Below are positions 20,661 to 32,913 of a stretch of DNA of 64,000 bases, piece after piece. The stretch lies in the NCBI GenBank assembly GCA_016859345.1, contig CM029118.1, positions 27,408,501 to 27,472,500 of the forward strand. Direction: 5' to 3'. A program made the position numbers and the translations under genes. Origin of the DNA: Istiophorus platypterus. Lineage: Eukaryota; Chordata; Actinopteri; Istiophoriformes; Istiophoridae. Within the stretch, counting starts at the first letter, position 1. The number at the start of each line of letters is the position of its first letter. A model generated the notes under the pieces. It saw only the letters and a list, made by a program, of their open reading frames with translations. It searched no databases and was not told the origin of the DNA.

Positions 20661-23600
20661 ACAAACCTGCTGGGACTGTGCCATTAAATTCAGAGCTGTT
20701 TGGAAACAGATTATCACATTATCCCTGTTTAGGACTTTTGTTCTTGGCGCCAGAATTAGCATAGTAGCCTGTCTGTCTGTCATTTAAGTGTTGAGCCTGG
20801 GGTATGAATTATATTTAGAGAAAAATTCAATAACACATCAACACAAGGCTGCTATATTCTTTCAATTCAGGGACCAGACTCTTCTGAGCCAGGGTAAGCA
20901 GAGGTGTTAGTGTGGGTCCACGTTGGACATATATTTTGGAACCACTGGTAGCACTGGCACAGGTGGGAGGGAGCTGTGGGGTGGTGGGGGCCTAACACCT
21001 AAAGCCTTTTTTAATTGAAATATTTATACAAATAAAACTCAATGTATCTGCGCAGCTCCATTTACAGGTGATATCTCGGCATCAGATCAAAGCCAGAATC
21101 AATAAAACACAATTATAGCAGGACAACCCAACGCTGGATCTTGAGCGATAGGAAGGTGGTGGATTAAAGCGTCAGGGGCTAAATGCATAGAATAGCCACA
21201 GGGGCAAGAATGTGACTGGACTGTCACTGCTGCATGGCCTTGCTGCCTTCACTGGTGGTATTAGCAGCTTATAGTTCTCCTCGCAATGCCTCATTATTTA
21301 ACAGAGTCTCGCCTTTCTTTACATTTACTCAATGATTACTGATACCCCTGAGCTTTGGTGATAGTTAATGTGCTAATGTGCTGTATTACTCTAGCTGGAA
21401 TGACATAGCTATTATGCTCCTATAAATGGCTTAAAGTCGGTGTGGAAAATAAAAAGCCCAAAGACAAACAGTAACCTTGAAAAAAACTGCCAGCATTTCA
21501 ATCCACATTCACTTTCAAGACAAATGCCCCCAACAAATCAAATGACCAACAAGTCAACAGTACTTGTTTTGAAAAGAAGCCTCTGGAAAAGCATATAGCC
21601 AAGGTCACAGGCCTGGGAGCCATTAAGTTCAGATGTAATAGATTTGAATTTTATTACAGATGACTGATCTGCTACAAATCACAGGCGTTCTTGCAACATG
21701 CCAACAATGATTCTCTTATACGCGAGTAATCAGCTATTACACACAACCTTGACGAAATGTCAACTTGACTCCACACGTGTGGCGGGTTGGCTGTATGTTT
21801 ACATCGTATGTGGAGATGTGAAGTGTGCAGTCCTGTGGGTGTCAAGATAAAAAAAAGAAAGGAAGCAGGGGGAGTAAGTGGTTGGGGTCTGTCAGTGTCA
21901 CCGTAAACCTTCTGAACCGCCTTCCGCCCTCTAATAAGATTGAGCACCAAGCCAAGCTGAACAACTGCCAGACACGTAGACACCACCTGAATAGAGAGGA
22001 GATCTCTGGCGAAGAGGGGAGGGGATGTTTTCCAAGGCAGGGCAGGCAGAAACATTTCAATGTTGTGTCTTGCTGCCGAGGCAGGTCGGCTACCACTTTT
22101 GTTCAAGGAGAGCTCAAAGAGGGCCTGTCAGGTAAATTGAGACTGACTTTTATTTCTTGGGTTGATGGAGGCAAGAGTTGGCTCCTAAGATGTCCTGGCG
22201 ACAGCGATAATAATCCCAGGATGAAGGGTGGGAAGAGGCTCACTCACTCATACACTCACACACACATACTGGAACATTGTTTTTTTAGATTTGATATTTT
22301 CAGTCTACAATCAGTATTTAGCCTGGAGTGCTGCTAGTTGTGTTGAACATGCTTCAGTTTAATTTCCTGTCAAAGACAGGGTCACAAATAATATTTGTTT
22401 GTGTATTTCATGCTGTTAAAGATTATGTTGTAGTACAGCTGCTGCATCCTCTTTGTTTATCCTTCACAAGTGCTTGTCTTTCCAGAGTGTTGTTATGGTT
22501 CACAGGAAAAACAGCACAGGAGGTTGATAAAAAGTAAAGAGTCTTTACTCGGGAAAAAAAAATCGATGATGAAAAATATTATATAAAAATCCAAGCAGCT
22601 CAACAAAATACAAAGTTTCCGGCTGAGACAAAATCCAACAATGCACAGGCAGAGCACTGGAATACTAAAGCAAATGGCACAAGCAGCTGAGCTTGTTCAC
22701 AGGTGAGCAAGTCAGGTGATTCCTGTGGGGGGGAAATGACAGAAAAAATAGTTGAATGCTCTAATGACCAGACCGAAGGAATGGAAGGATGAATAAGCAG
22801 TCTGAAACTTAACATCATGACCAGTGTTCCCTCCTATCAAAATGGAAAAGGTTTTAGAAAAAAAAATCTATGCTCTAAGAAATAAAAAAGGGACTCTTGC
22901 CGTTTTTCATTTCTTCTCTTTGAAACACTGAGAACCGGTCTTAAATGCCAATAAGTCATCCATTTATTTCACACAGTGCTTGAATATTCTGAATAGTGTT
23001 ACACTTTCCATTCACTGCATCCCCTGGTGAAAAATGTCACGGGGCTAACCTAATGCTTGTAGCAGTCCTGCTCTTCTCCCACTATCTCGGTTCTGCTGTG
23101 TGATTGCAGTGGGAGTGTCATTGTGCCTCTGCCCTGCAATAGCCTCCTCTTCACCCAACGTCATTTATGTTAAATGTTTTTTAAACACCGTCTGCTGGCT
23201 CCTGGTAGATATTACTTAGCTTGAGTGATCTGCAATTTGCAGGACATCAGAGAAGACCTCTGCATAATGACTGCTGAATTACTTTGGAGAAATCTATTTA
23301 TTCAACACAGCCTTCTCAGCAGCCATGGATGGACATTGTACATCTGGGTGCTTGTGGTTTACAGCAAAAGGCTAATGATGCAAGCACACTCCTTTTGCAA
23401 CTTGAAGTTGCAGATGTATGGCAATATACTATTTTACAGTGTGTTTATGTTAGTTAGTATTGGAAAGAACACTTCACCTGAAAAAAAAACGTTTTACTGC
23501 CACTGTCATCATAACTGAGCATTATATATATCAGTGTGCTGCGTTCCTGCAAACTTGTGGGTCAATACCTGGTTATGACTGGAATGAATGCTTTAGATTA

Positions 23601-23939
23601 CACAAATTACAGCCTAATTTATCTAGTAAATGCAGGTTAATGACAGAATATTTACTGGGGGCCTATATAGGATATGCACCAGGATGAATATGTATGTACA
23701 AGAGAAGAAGAAAAGATGTTACTGAATAAGGCTGTAACAAATTTATGTTTTTGTTTGTTTTTTTTTGTAATTAATAGTAGTACTATTAATAATATCTATT
23801 GATCTATTGATCTATTTTAATTATGGGTAAGGTAACATTATCACTAAGTAAAAATGGAACTGAATAATGAAATTTATGGTGGAACGCAACACTAAGATTT
23901 TTTCTTTTTTTTGGATCTGATTCCATTAAAAGCATCTTC
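20661..23939. other. Unique sequence, no gene recognised
   Basis: The longest frames are 170 codons on + (21825-22337, non-ATG start) and 144 on - (21672-22106). They overlap in one less AT-rich stretch and resemble nothing known; they look like chance frames. 21720-21810 carries ACACGTGTGG, an E-box palindrome, in a motif-dense context. Confidence 0.4.
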
Positions 23940-25100
23940 ATTAAGCATAGGCTCATATGAGGAGAGGAGATAAGATATGGAGTCTAGATGCTGGTAGTGG
24001 TGAGGTAAAGCTTGGATGATGGAAACTTTTGGACAAGTGTCCCTGGATTATGGTGATGAATGGGAGGAGGTGGGCTGTGGAATAATAGGTCAGAAAGACG
24101 TGGGCAGAATTAGATTGATATTCAAAGAACAGCTTCAGTGATTGACTGTATCAAGAAAATGGGCAAAACGATCATTAGTAAGGTATAGTGACATTGAGAT
24201 TGTAAAGGGAGGGTGTTGATAGAGTGGGAAAGCGGAAGTGATGGAAAGAAATCAAGTGTATAGTGTAGCCAACATTAACCCATAGAGGAACAAGGCAGGT
24301 GCAAGCCTGTACAAAGGAAGGACGTAGGACAGGAATCCACAATATAAATAACATTATTCTTACTGTGGTGAGGGTGATTCAGATAGAAACAGCATATCAT
24401 GCAACATGATGAATAATAAAATCAAAGAGTTAACAGTGAACAATAAGGAACTGTTTCACGTATAGGGGAAAAACTTATTAGGATGTATGATGCAAAAGGG
24501 GCAGAGAGAGACAGAAGATTAGAGGCTGTTGAATGCAAGTGACAGAAATTTAATGACAGCTAGAGGCCACAAGTTGCCAGGGGAGAGAGCCAGATATCAG
24601 TCTATGATAAAGGTTGGAGGCAGGGGAGACCGGAGGAGAGACAAAGATGTTAGCGTGCGATGAAGGCCAAAAACTGTCAGACGCCAGACCTGGAGTTTCT
24701 GAAGTTTACACCAGATGTGTTTAGTATGTGTATGAACAAATATTTAGAGACAGATCTCCAAACTGAATTGAGTAACTGATTCACCATAATTATTAAAAAG
24801 ATGAAGCACTTGAGCTCTTCAAGGTAACTTGGCACAAGCATAGCTGTGATTCATGGTATGTTACTTCCTCGTTGAAAGGGCATTAAAAGACAGCAAAGCA
24901 ACAGAATCGATCACAACGTGATAACTCTCCTGTAAATAATAGGCTGCTGAACTATCAACCTTGATTGCTGTGTTTACATGCTTAGTTCCGAAATAAACTG
25001 AAAGTAACAGCTCTGACCAGCAACAGGCTGAAAGAAATTAAGAATCACAGCAGAATGTCGGGCTGTATGAACAGAGGTGCGTCCCTAATGTTGCCGCTAC
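23940..25100. other. Purine-rich (A/G on +) unique or old-repeat sequence
   Basis: For over 1 kb the + strand is visibly biased to A and G with many GGAGA, GATGG and AGAGG words, unlike neighbouring sequence. Strand-biased blocks like this are often old transposable elements, but I cannot assign a family and see no frame or terminal repeat. Confidence 0.3.
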
Positions 25101-25306
25101 TGAATTGTCACTTACTGTAGTATGAAATGAACAGTCTGAACAGTGATATGTTCAGTCACTGTTGTAACTGCAGTTTTCTTGAACAGTGATGGGTTCACTT
25201 ACAGTTGTACACAGTGAAATGCATCTGAATGGTGATACCTTCAATTACTGACAGAGAAACAGGGATGCATTGAGCACTGACGTGTCCACTTAGCCCACTG
25301 TTATAG
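25101..25306. repeat. Degenerate tandem array of palindromic ~45-bp units
   Basis: Five related units start near 25101, 25137, 25180, 25226 and 25271 (spacings 36, 43, 46 and 45 bp). Each follows the scheme TGAACAGTGAT-GTTCA-TYACTGTTGTA with mismatches. The second unit contains a perfect 8-bp inverted repeat AACAGTGA/TCACTGTT around a 9-nt loop (25139-25163), and the others are imperfect versions. No family is recognised. Confidence 0.6.
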
Positions 25307-27539
25307 GCTACATAGTTAAGCACAACTGACATCCTATGACTGTCAAAGGTAATATCAAAGGAATCCAGACTGGCAGAGGGACCAAGGATTTTCTCATCTG
25401 AAAGAGGGAAACTTCATGACTAACTGGACTTTAGAGAAATAATATGCTGGACACATCATTGGGAGGATCCATGACAAGAAAATCACTGCAGGAGATGGAG
25501 GACCAGCGGAAGTTTAATGCACTCCACAAGATCCAGGTTGTTGTAAATGAAAAAGCTATTCTGCTTTAGTCGAGTCCAAATTTAATCGGGTTGCAAAGTA
25601 AAATTTTATATTTAGATCGATGTCTTGAAGGGTGTTGGCAGCCAGTGAGATGGATGAACAAGGACCGGAGCAGAAGTGGCGGACATGTAGAACTACAATG
25701 ATATTTAAAAAAACCCAGAAAGTTACATGAAAGCTTCATTAGTATATTACTCATTTTTGTTTCTGGGAAACAAGACATTAGGCTGAGCCTGGGAAGAAGG
25801 GTTTGGGGACAATAATGTAGCATCCAAATAAAATCCAAAAGACAATCAAAACTGATGCTAGAGAGGAGCCTAGACAACAAATCCTCACTTCTCCTTATTT
25901 CATAAACATTTATGAAACTGAATATATTTTCATGCGCAAATATTTTGGACAACATACAGTATAAACAACAGAGTGGCGAGTTATTTCCCTTCCCTATTGT
26001 TTTTTTCACAAAGAAAAACTGATGCATTTTTTGGTCCTTTTAATGACATTTCCTATGGTAAAAGGGCGTATAGGCTAAGCCTGATGGTCCTGATCTGGTC
26101 CCTCCTAAACTCAAAATTCTTACCTTTGTGTACCCTGAACTTCTTTCGTCGAGCACACTGGTAGTTACCTAGTAACTATTACATCACATTGAAATTTTCT
26201 GGGTTGAAATTTGAAATCTCTCTTGGAATTTTAATATTAGTTTTGTATGTGTATCTTTTTTCTCCTTTCTTTTTTTTACTCAATATTGTACAAAGAACAA
26301 AGAAAATTTGTCCCCACAATGTTTGGGCATCAAATATCAACAACCTTGACATGCTAAGATAATTTATTTTGGACCTTGGAAGATGTAAAAATAATATTTA
26401 AGAAAAATATTTCATATTTCAGTAGGATACAATTCAGGACATAAAATATAAAGATGCAATACAAAGTCCACTTTGCTTCTTTAGAAGTCCCCTCTGCTCC
26501 ATGAAAATTCAGCTGTTCTGCTTGCCATGTTTTCTAGCTTTCAGGCGGTGGATGTGAATGACAAGAACTCTACTGGCAGGCTGTCAGAAATCGATTTGGC
26601 ACCATCTGAGCATCAGTAGGATAGAGGCTTATAGGATCCTTTTAAATCATAACTCCACATGCTTACTGTATTGTAAGCAAAGGATCCCCTTTGGAAGTTT
26701 CAGCAACTGCAATCCCAAAGCATACAGCTTGCCTTATTCACCGGTAGAATACTGTATAAATAATATAATAATAAATATAAAGGGATAAAACTAAAAAAAT
26801 TACAGAGACACCTGGAGTGTTGCAGTCATTCCAGATTTCATTCACAGTCAGTCATGAAAATGTGAAATGCTCTATGGTGTGCTTGTTAAATTGAACTGGT
26901 AAATTCATGTGCGATGGTATCGAACCTGAAAAGATGCTCATCCTGTTTTTGCTGAACCTGTTACAAGCTAATCACCAAAGAGGGCCTCTCCAGGTAAACC
27001 CCTGCACACTCACCCAACCTTATCCCATTTTGTTTTAGCGTTGTTACAACATGAGCCCTTTGAAGCAGTAACAATCATTACAGTTTCACTCCTCGATGGT
27101 GGAGGGGAGGAATACAAAAAGGGGGAAAATGAAACAGAGAGAAGCTTGGGTCTCTGTGGGATTGTCTGCCCAGCACCAGAGCTGGAACACCCAAAGAGCT
27201 TAAAGTGATATAAATGTCTCTGAATGACAGCATAAATCTGTATGATGACAAATAACCTCTTTGAAGCCGGCACCGCAGCGAATAGGATACCATTTCTGTA
27301 TTTTAAAAAGGCAGAGGGACTTAAAAAAAGAGCCCTCGACAATGTCACAGTGGCAGTTGTAGTCATGTAGAAACTCCGAGAGAGAGGGAGTGAGGTGGTT
27401 ATCTAAATAAGAGTGTCACGCCTGCTTACTTTTATATTACCTTGCAACAATACCCCCCTTGATGAGCCATCCAAGAGAAAAAGGCAAACAATAAAGTAAC
27501 ACAAATTAATATATATGTTTTTTCTACTTTGTCCAATGA
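25307..27539. other. Unique sequence, no gene recognised
   Basis: The 153-codon minus frame at 25566-26027 has a skewed Leu/Ser/Cys-rich composition typical of chance frames and no recognisable domain. Minus frames at 27010-27366 are likewise unassigned. 26530-26760 looks motif-dense and may be conserved. Confidence 0.4.
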
Positions 27540-27800
27540 GTGGTGCAATTTATCACAATTCTGCATCCAGGTGCCAGCATAATGCATAAACTTAGCACGT
27601 TGCCTTGTGGGAAAAAATTGAAATAGACTTTGGAAGAAATGAACAATTTCCCCGTGGAAGAATTGGAAATTTTGCAAGGCCGTTGGCGTCTGACCTGTCA
27701 TCAATCACTTCACGGCAGCACAAACTTAAAGACTGGTGGGAGGCTGAGAGATCCAAGCAAACACCCAGCGGTTGGTGACAGGTGATACCCACCCACCCGA
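27540..27800. other. Motif-dense block, candidate enhancer
   Basis: Balanced composition and dense transcription-factor-like words, including the PBX/MEIS-type site annotated separately and AATGCATAAAC at about 27580. No coding frame is recognised. Conservation is inferred from appearance only. Confidence 0.3.
27695..27708. promoter_or_regulatory. Candidate composite PBX-HOX / MEIS site
   Basis: The minus strand reads GTGATTGATGACAG: a PBX-HOX consensus (TGATNNAT) overlapping the start of a MEIS/PREP hexamer (TGACAG). This pairing is well known in hindbrain and axial HOX-responsive enhancers. A 13-14 bp match in 64 kb is suggestive and not proof; it stands out because it lies in the motif-dense block 27540-27800. 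Confidence 0.35.
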
Positions 27801-29237
27801 CAACCTAATAGCACACAGCTGAACTAACATGGAGAGTCGATGGTGTTGGTGGATCAGACATCAAAGAAACTGTATATGACCATTGCAACATATCTTAAAA
27901 GATGGAAAACTCAGTCATGCTCAGGAGTGTTAATTGTAGATAAACTCTGAAGCCTGCAGCACAGTGTGTCAGAGTTCTTACCTTAGATTCAGCAGACTGA
28001 AATTTGACTGTGACAGTGACAGCCAGAGTGTCTGTTTTTTTTTGATGATATAATTTTTTCATTTTAAATTTTGATTAATACTCTAATTTTCTCTGTGTAA
28101 AGGGGAGTGTGAAAGTTTATTCTGTTTTTCCAGGGGAATATTGAATGTACAGACATGGATTTGGGTATGGGTGGTAGGAACGGGTTCTTTCCAGTACCAA
28201 GCGGCTACTGAATCGTACCAGGAAATAATTTTACTGCTCTCTAAAGATCTTTACTTTTAATCTCCATATTGTAGTAGCAATTAATTCTATGAAGAGTTGC
28301 TGGGTTTGCACGTTTTCTGCAAAAACTGGGCAATTCTCATGAAGTGTGAAAGCATGAGAAATGAGAGAAACCTGACCTGATGGTCTGGCAACCCACTGTA
28401 GGGTACTACATACTATAGGCCTGCAGAAGCTTGGTGTAGGCGATTCTTTATTGATCAATGAATTAAAAACATCTTTGCAGGACAAAACTAACATCACTCA
28501 ATTGATAATCAGGATGTAACCTTTAGAGTATTAGCTAAGTTTTGGTCATTGCTGAAAAAACCCCCCAAGAAGTGCATAAGGACACCGAGTCCTCCTTTAG
28601 GAAGAACAAAATTTGTAAGTAATATCTGTGCTGAGCCAACAAGGATGTTCTGTAGCCTAATCAATTCAAAAAATATCTTTGAGATAAGTGACTTATAATA
28701 TTGCTTGACCAGCACAGAGACACGAAGACAGGCTCTCAGGTGAGCTCTGATGTCATGCTAAAATAATTTGCCACAAGTTTTTGAAATGAATACAAGTGAA
28801 AGTTTTTGAAATGGTTTCATTATGGGTTAATAGATCAGCAAAGGTTTGACTCCATTATGAATGAATTTACTCAGGTCACCTATTCTAAAATTAATTTAAA
28901 AGGAACAAATTACGAATATTGAATATTAACTTTGGTCGCAGAGATATAAAAAAAATCTAGAAAAACTTATATGATACAAATCCTGTTTTAGGTCAGTAAT
29001 AATTGATTTATCCAAAAGGCTATTCATGTGTGTGTCTGTGCATGCATGTATTTATATAGAAGAGAAAGCGAGATAGCAAGTTCACACATATACAACTCAT
29101 TAACTGTGTTCCTATTAGAAAATGAGAATGTCCCTACAAATGTTAAAACCAAATTTAGACTTTTGCTTTACTCTGTACCCCAAATGGGCACACCACATAC
29201 AAAACACTACATAGACACCTACGATCCCTTTGGATCG
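27801..29237. other. AT-rich unique sequence
   Basis: No gene or repeat recognised. Only short frames and T or A runs. Confidence 0.45.
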
Positions 29238-29279
29238 ATTGATGCGGGGTAAAGATCCACATCTTTACCCCACATCAAT
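29238..29279. repeat. Near-perfect short hairpin (19-bp arms)
   Basis: Left arm ATTGATGCGGGGTAAAGAT (29238-29256), 4-nt loop CCAC, right arm ATCTTTACCCCACATCAAT (29261-29279). The arms pair at 18 of 19 positions; the single mismatch would be a wobble-type pair in one transcribed strand. Pairing does not extend beyond the arms, so it is too short for a typical pre-miRNA. Confidence 0.9.
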
Positions 29280-30240
29280 GGCATAACTGTTAGACAGCTA
29301 GCGTAGGAAAGTAGTTACATGCAGACTGCATAAGATGGTATTATCTCTGATCCTCCAGTGCATGATACTTTTAGCAGTTAAAATTTGCAGAGGGCATGGA
29401 AAGCACATTAACACTATATAAATCTACTATAACTAGTACCTTAGAAGTAACATCATGATTCTGAGCTGCAGTCATGACCTTGACCACTGGAGATTTGTTT
29501 GTGGCTCTGATTTGCCTAAAAGGCCTTCAATCATTCTTATTATTCATGTTTGGAGAGAAAGCAAGCTGAGCGAAGGCCAGCGGGCTTTAAATATGCACAG
29601 ACTAGCTCTCTCTGAACAGAGAAAAGCACAGTCAACACTCATTTTGTGTGCTCAACTTCAGTGTGTAAGCACACAATTACTTTCTCTGACCTCTTAGTTC
29701 ACTGTCTGTGTGCTCGACATGCTCATTTGCACCCTCAAATCTCTCTTCAGGTGCTCCCACCTCGCTGAACCTGCCGTCTCCAAACACCCTGTGTATGTGC
29801 CAATTTGTTGACTGTGTGAACAACATTAACAATCTAAAAAGAAGCCTTAACAGACACTTTTACTTGCATTAGAAACTGCATTTTGATGTGTATTGAAGTA
29901 TTTACTAGGTAAAAGCTGTATATTATAGTGAAAGGGAGAAAACACACAGAAACACATTAAGGCATTTATAAAGTGGCCTGTATGTATCTCTCTGGTTTAA
30001 GATACAAAAATGATTCATTGTTATCAGTTTAAAGATGAGGAGCAATTCCATGTTAAAAGGTCATCGAAAGGCTTTTTTGTTGAAAATCGCTAAACAGGTA
30101 CAAGCACAAGTCTCCTAAAAATTTTATTGGGTGGAGCAATCAAAGGCAATTATAAACATTTCATGTAGGAAACAGAGCTTTTAAGTCACTGGTTCCTGTT
30201 AAAAATGACATTCTTTTATATTGCTGATTGCCATGTATTT
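29280..30240. other. Unique sequence, nothing recognised
   Basis: No gene, repeat or site recognised. Confidence 0.45.
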
Positions 30241-30477
30241 GTTCAATTCAATTCAACTTTATTTATATAGCGCCATATCATAACAGATGTTATCTCAGGG
30301 CACTTTTCATATAGAGCAGGTCTAGACCAGACTCTCTATAGTTATTATTTACAGAGACCCAACATTTCCCCCATGAGCAGCACTTTTTGACAGTGGCAAC
30401 GAAAAACTGCCTTTTAACAGGTAGAAACGTTGAACAGATCCTGGCTCATGGTGGGCGGCCGTCTGCCTCGACGAGAA
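30241..30477 (+). repeat. Teleost interspersed repeat (ATTCAATTCAA... type)
   Basis: Begins with GTTCAATTCAATTCAAC and TTTATTTATATAGCGCCA, followed by the GGGCACTTTTCATATAGAGC, CAGAGACCCAACATTTCCCC and GGCGGCCGTCTGCCTCGAC phrases. I recognise this order as a widespread fish interspersed repeat that begins or ends in a TTCAA pentamer tail, as the 3' ends of some LINE or SINE families do. It is diverged and non-coding. Family name left open. Confidence 0.7.
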
Positions 30478-30845
30478 TAAAACTTCTTATGTGTATTTAA
30501 GGGTATTGTGGGTTAAAATTTAATCCATAAGGTCACTTTTAATGGGTGATTCACTCTACAGCTGCTGCCCTCCTCATGTCTCAGTAGCTGGTGAGTTTTG
30601 ATGACGCATTAATTTTGTATGCATTCATTTCTAAGTGTTTGCATTTCTACCTATATATACAGTACTGTATTGACAGTACATGCCCAGATACATGTGTATG
30701 TGTGTGTGCACGGTCTGTCTGTCTGTCATAAGCTACTTTTGGAGACAAATTTCAAACTAAGGACCTGCTGATTTTGGGACAGGTTTTTCAACTACAGACA
30801 TCAGCAATGTCCCCTACAAGAAAAAGCTGATTATTTGGTCAGTGG

Positions 30846-30889
30846 TTAAGGTTAGGGTAGTGGTTAGGCTTAGGATTAGACCCTAACAT
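30846..30889 (+). repeat. Degenerate TTAGGG-like run with inverted end
   Basis: Several GGTTAGG variants, ending in the opposite strand version. GTTAGGGT (30851-30858) and ACCCTAAC (30880-30887) form an 8-bp inverted repeat. It abuts the TG array. Too short and degenerate for a telomere relic. Confidence 0.6.
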
Positions 30890-30930
30890 GGGTGTGTGTG
30901 TGTGTGTGTGCGTGTGTGTGTGCGTGTGTG

Positions 30931-30992
<62 letters not shown>

Positions 30993-30999
30993 TGTGAGT
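30890..30999. repeat. (TG)n microsatellite
   Basis: A TG array with regularly spaced TGCG interruptions on the left and a clean run of about 50 bp on the right. The His-Thr tails of the two minus frames at 30876-31179 are its translation. Confidence 0.97.
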
Positions 31000-32913
31000 G
31001 GGTGGTAATGGTGCTGGTGTTTTAGGGAGTGGGCTTTCCCTATTGTGTAGAGACCTCTCCACCATCTGCCAGCCTGCTCCCAGCCTCTGTGCCTGATCGT
31101 GCCTGATGAAGACCAGATGTTTTCCCTGGCTGCTGTTCCCCAGCAGGACCTCTCCTGCACCATCCCAGCCCACTAACACTCAGACAAACACACCAATGCA
31201 CACTTAATTAAAACACTCACTTATGAAGTACATACATGGATGTATGCAGAGACACCTGTAAATGATCATGTTCTTTGTGTACCACCTTCATTCTTTATTC
31301 TATTTTCTTCACACAAATGCAGGCACATACCATGCTATTTCTAACATGTAAGAAATACTTAATTCTATAAAACTATGATTAAATTTTAATACACTGCAAA
31401 ATGCTTTTAATCAGAATGAGTCAGGCAGTGGTTTACAGTTATATTTATGAATCATCTGAACCCTAGGCCTTGTTTACCTGGTTTTCACTCCCTTTATTTA
31501 CAGGCTTTTAGCTAGCTAGTCATACCATGAATTTTCAGAGTAACTAACAGATACCTTAAATTAGAATGCAAGTTGCATTGTATGCTTTCTGGGGCAGTTT
31601 GTGAGCAGTATAAACAAAACCCTGGGTAAATTATTTATATATGACTTTATTGAGGAGGTTATCATTGTTCCAGGGGTGGAAGAGCAGTGCTGGTAGGACA
31701 TTCCACTACTACATTCTGGATATACAAAATGATGCCAAAATTAGAAATTGGCCATTCCCTTTTTGCTCTGTATTGATGGATGTCCGAACAACTGTCACTG
31801 GATTACTTTTGATCCGGAGTGATTGTAAGGCAACATCTCATATTATAGAAGACATGCATGTGTCATGTCTGTGTTTATTTTTGTAGGACTGACTGACTTA
31901 TGACTCTGAGAAAGAATAGGATTTTCTTAAGCAAACTTGAGCTGAGGTTTAATATGTATGTACATTTTCTTGTTTTATATGTTGTGTATTTTGGAGTTGG
32001 TAGTAAGTAAGACAGCTAAATGAAGAATGATAAGTGGCACAATGATGTGACAACTTTACAAAGTTATAAATTTAGGGGATGTGCGTGTGTCAACTTGTGC
32101 TTGAGTTCTTCCCTTTAGTGGTCTACAATTGATTAATGTAGCTTTAAAAAGACCTTTGTACTGCCAGTGGGAGCTGCCAGTATGATGCCTCTTATTGTAG
32201 CTCTAACTGCGCAGTAATATCTAAGTATTTTCCTTTGGGACCCGACTAAGTTTCATTTTTCAACTTGAACTGGCATGAAACAAAGACTAGGTGGGACAGT
32301 AAATTGCATTCTTAGCACTCTCCTTTCTCAGCCATTCTAACCTCATAACTGCTGTTGAACAGTTAAGAGAGTAATTAAAATCGTCCTTACCTTTGATTGT
32401 CTGAAAACGGATACACAATGCAGAGGTCAACAGCTGAGGAAGGGAATCTCAACTGTGTAATGAAATCCACTGAGGAGGAGGGAGAAGAATAATTGAAAAA
32501 GTGACCCGCAGCTGTGGCAAAGCTCATGGTTCAGTTTGACAATGAAAATGTAGCTTTGAGGGAACGCTGAAAATGGTAAAAGTTCCCAGATTGGATCTAA
32601 TGTACTGTTAACAGTCTTTACAAACATTTAATAATCTTGCTTACACTCGTATTCATTATCAAAGAAGTGTCTGTCGAGTTCGCTGTCCTAGTCTCTATAG
32701 ACAGGGTTTCTCTCGGGAGCAGTTTCTTTACCTTTTTGGCAAGAAAACTGCCGTTTCAAAGGTGGCCACTATTTAGGCATTTAGCAAACCAGCATCATTA
32801 GTGCACTGAAAGTTGATACAGCAGTGATAGTTGATAAACAAATGTCCTTTGTTTTTGCCAAAGCTAGAGCTTCTAAAAATCATAGCAACATCTAGGACTA
32901 ATGTTGGTCGTTA
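31000..32913. other. Unique AT-rich sequence
   Basis: No gene or repeat recognised. Confidence 0.45.

Noticed and set aside
20551..20787. 78-codon + frame beginning MSEVGEW
   Set aside because: No family resemblance past the first five codons. The only notable thing is the GTGAGT donor right after the ATG codons, noted as a finding.
21825..22337. 170-codon + frame, the longest in the window
   Set aside because: It starts with GTG, has no recognisable domain, overlaps a 144-codon frame on the other strand and ends in microsatellite-like His/Thr residues. It looks like a chance frame in less AT-rich sequence.
25566..26027. 153-codon minus frame
   Set aside because: Starts at GTG with Leu/Ser/Cys-rich random-looking composition and no motif.
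29238..29279. Hairpin as a microRNA gene
   Set aside because: The 19-bp arms do not extend into a longer stem, while animal pre-miRNA stems are usually near 30 bp or more, so I keep it as a structural observation.
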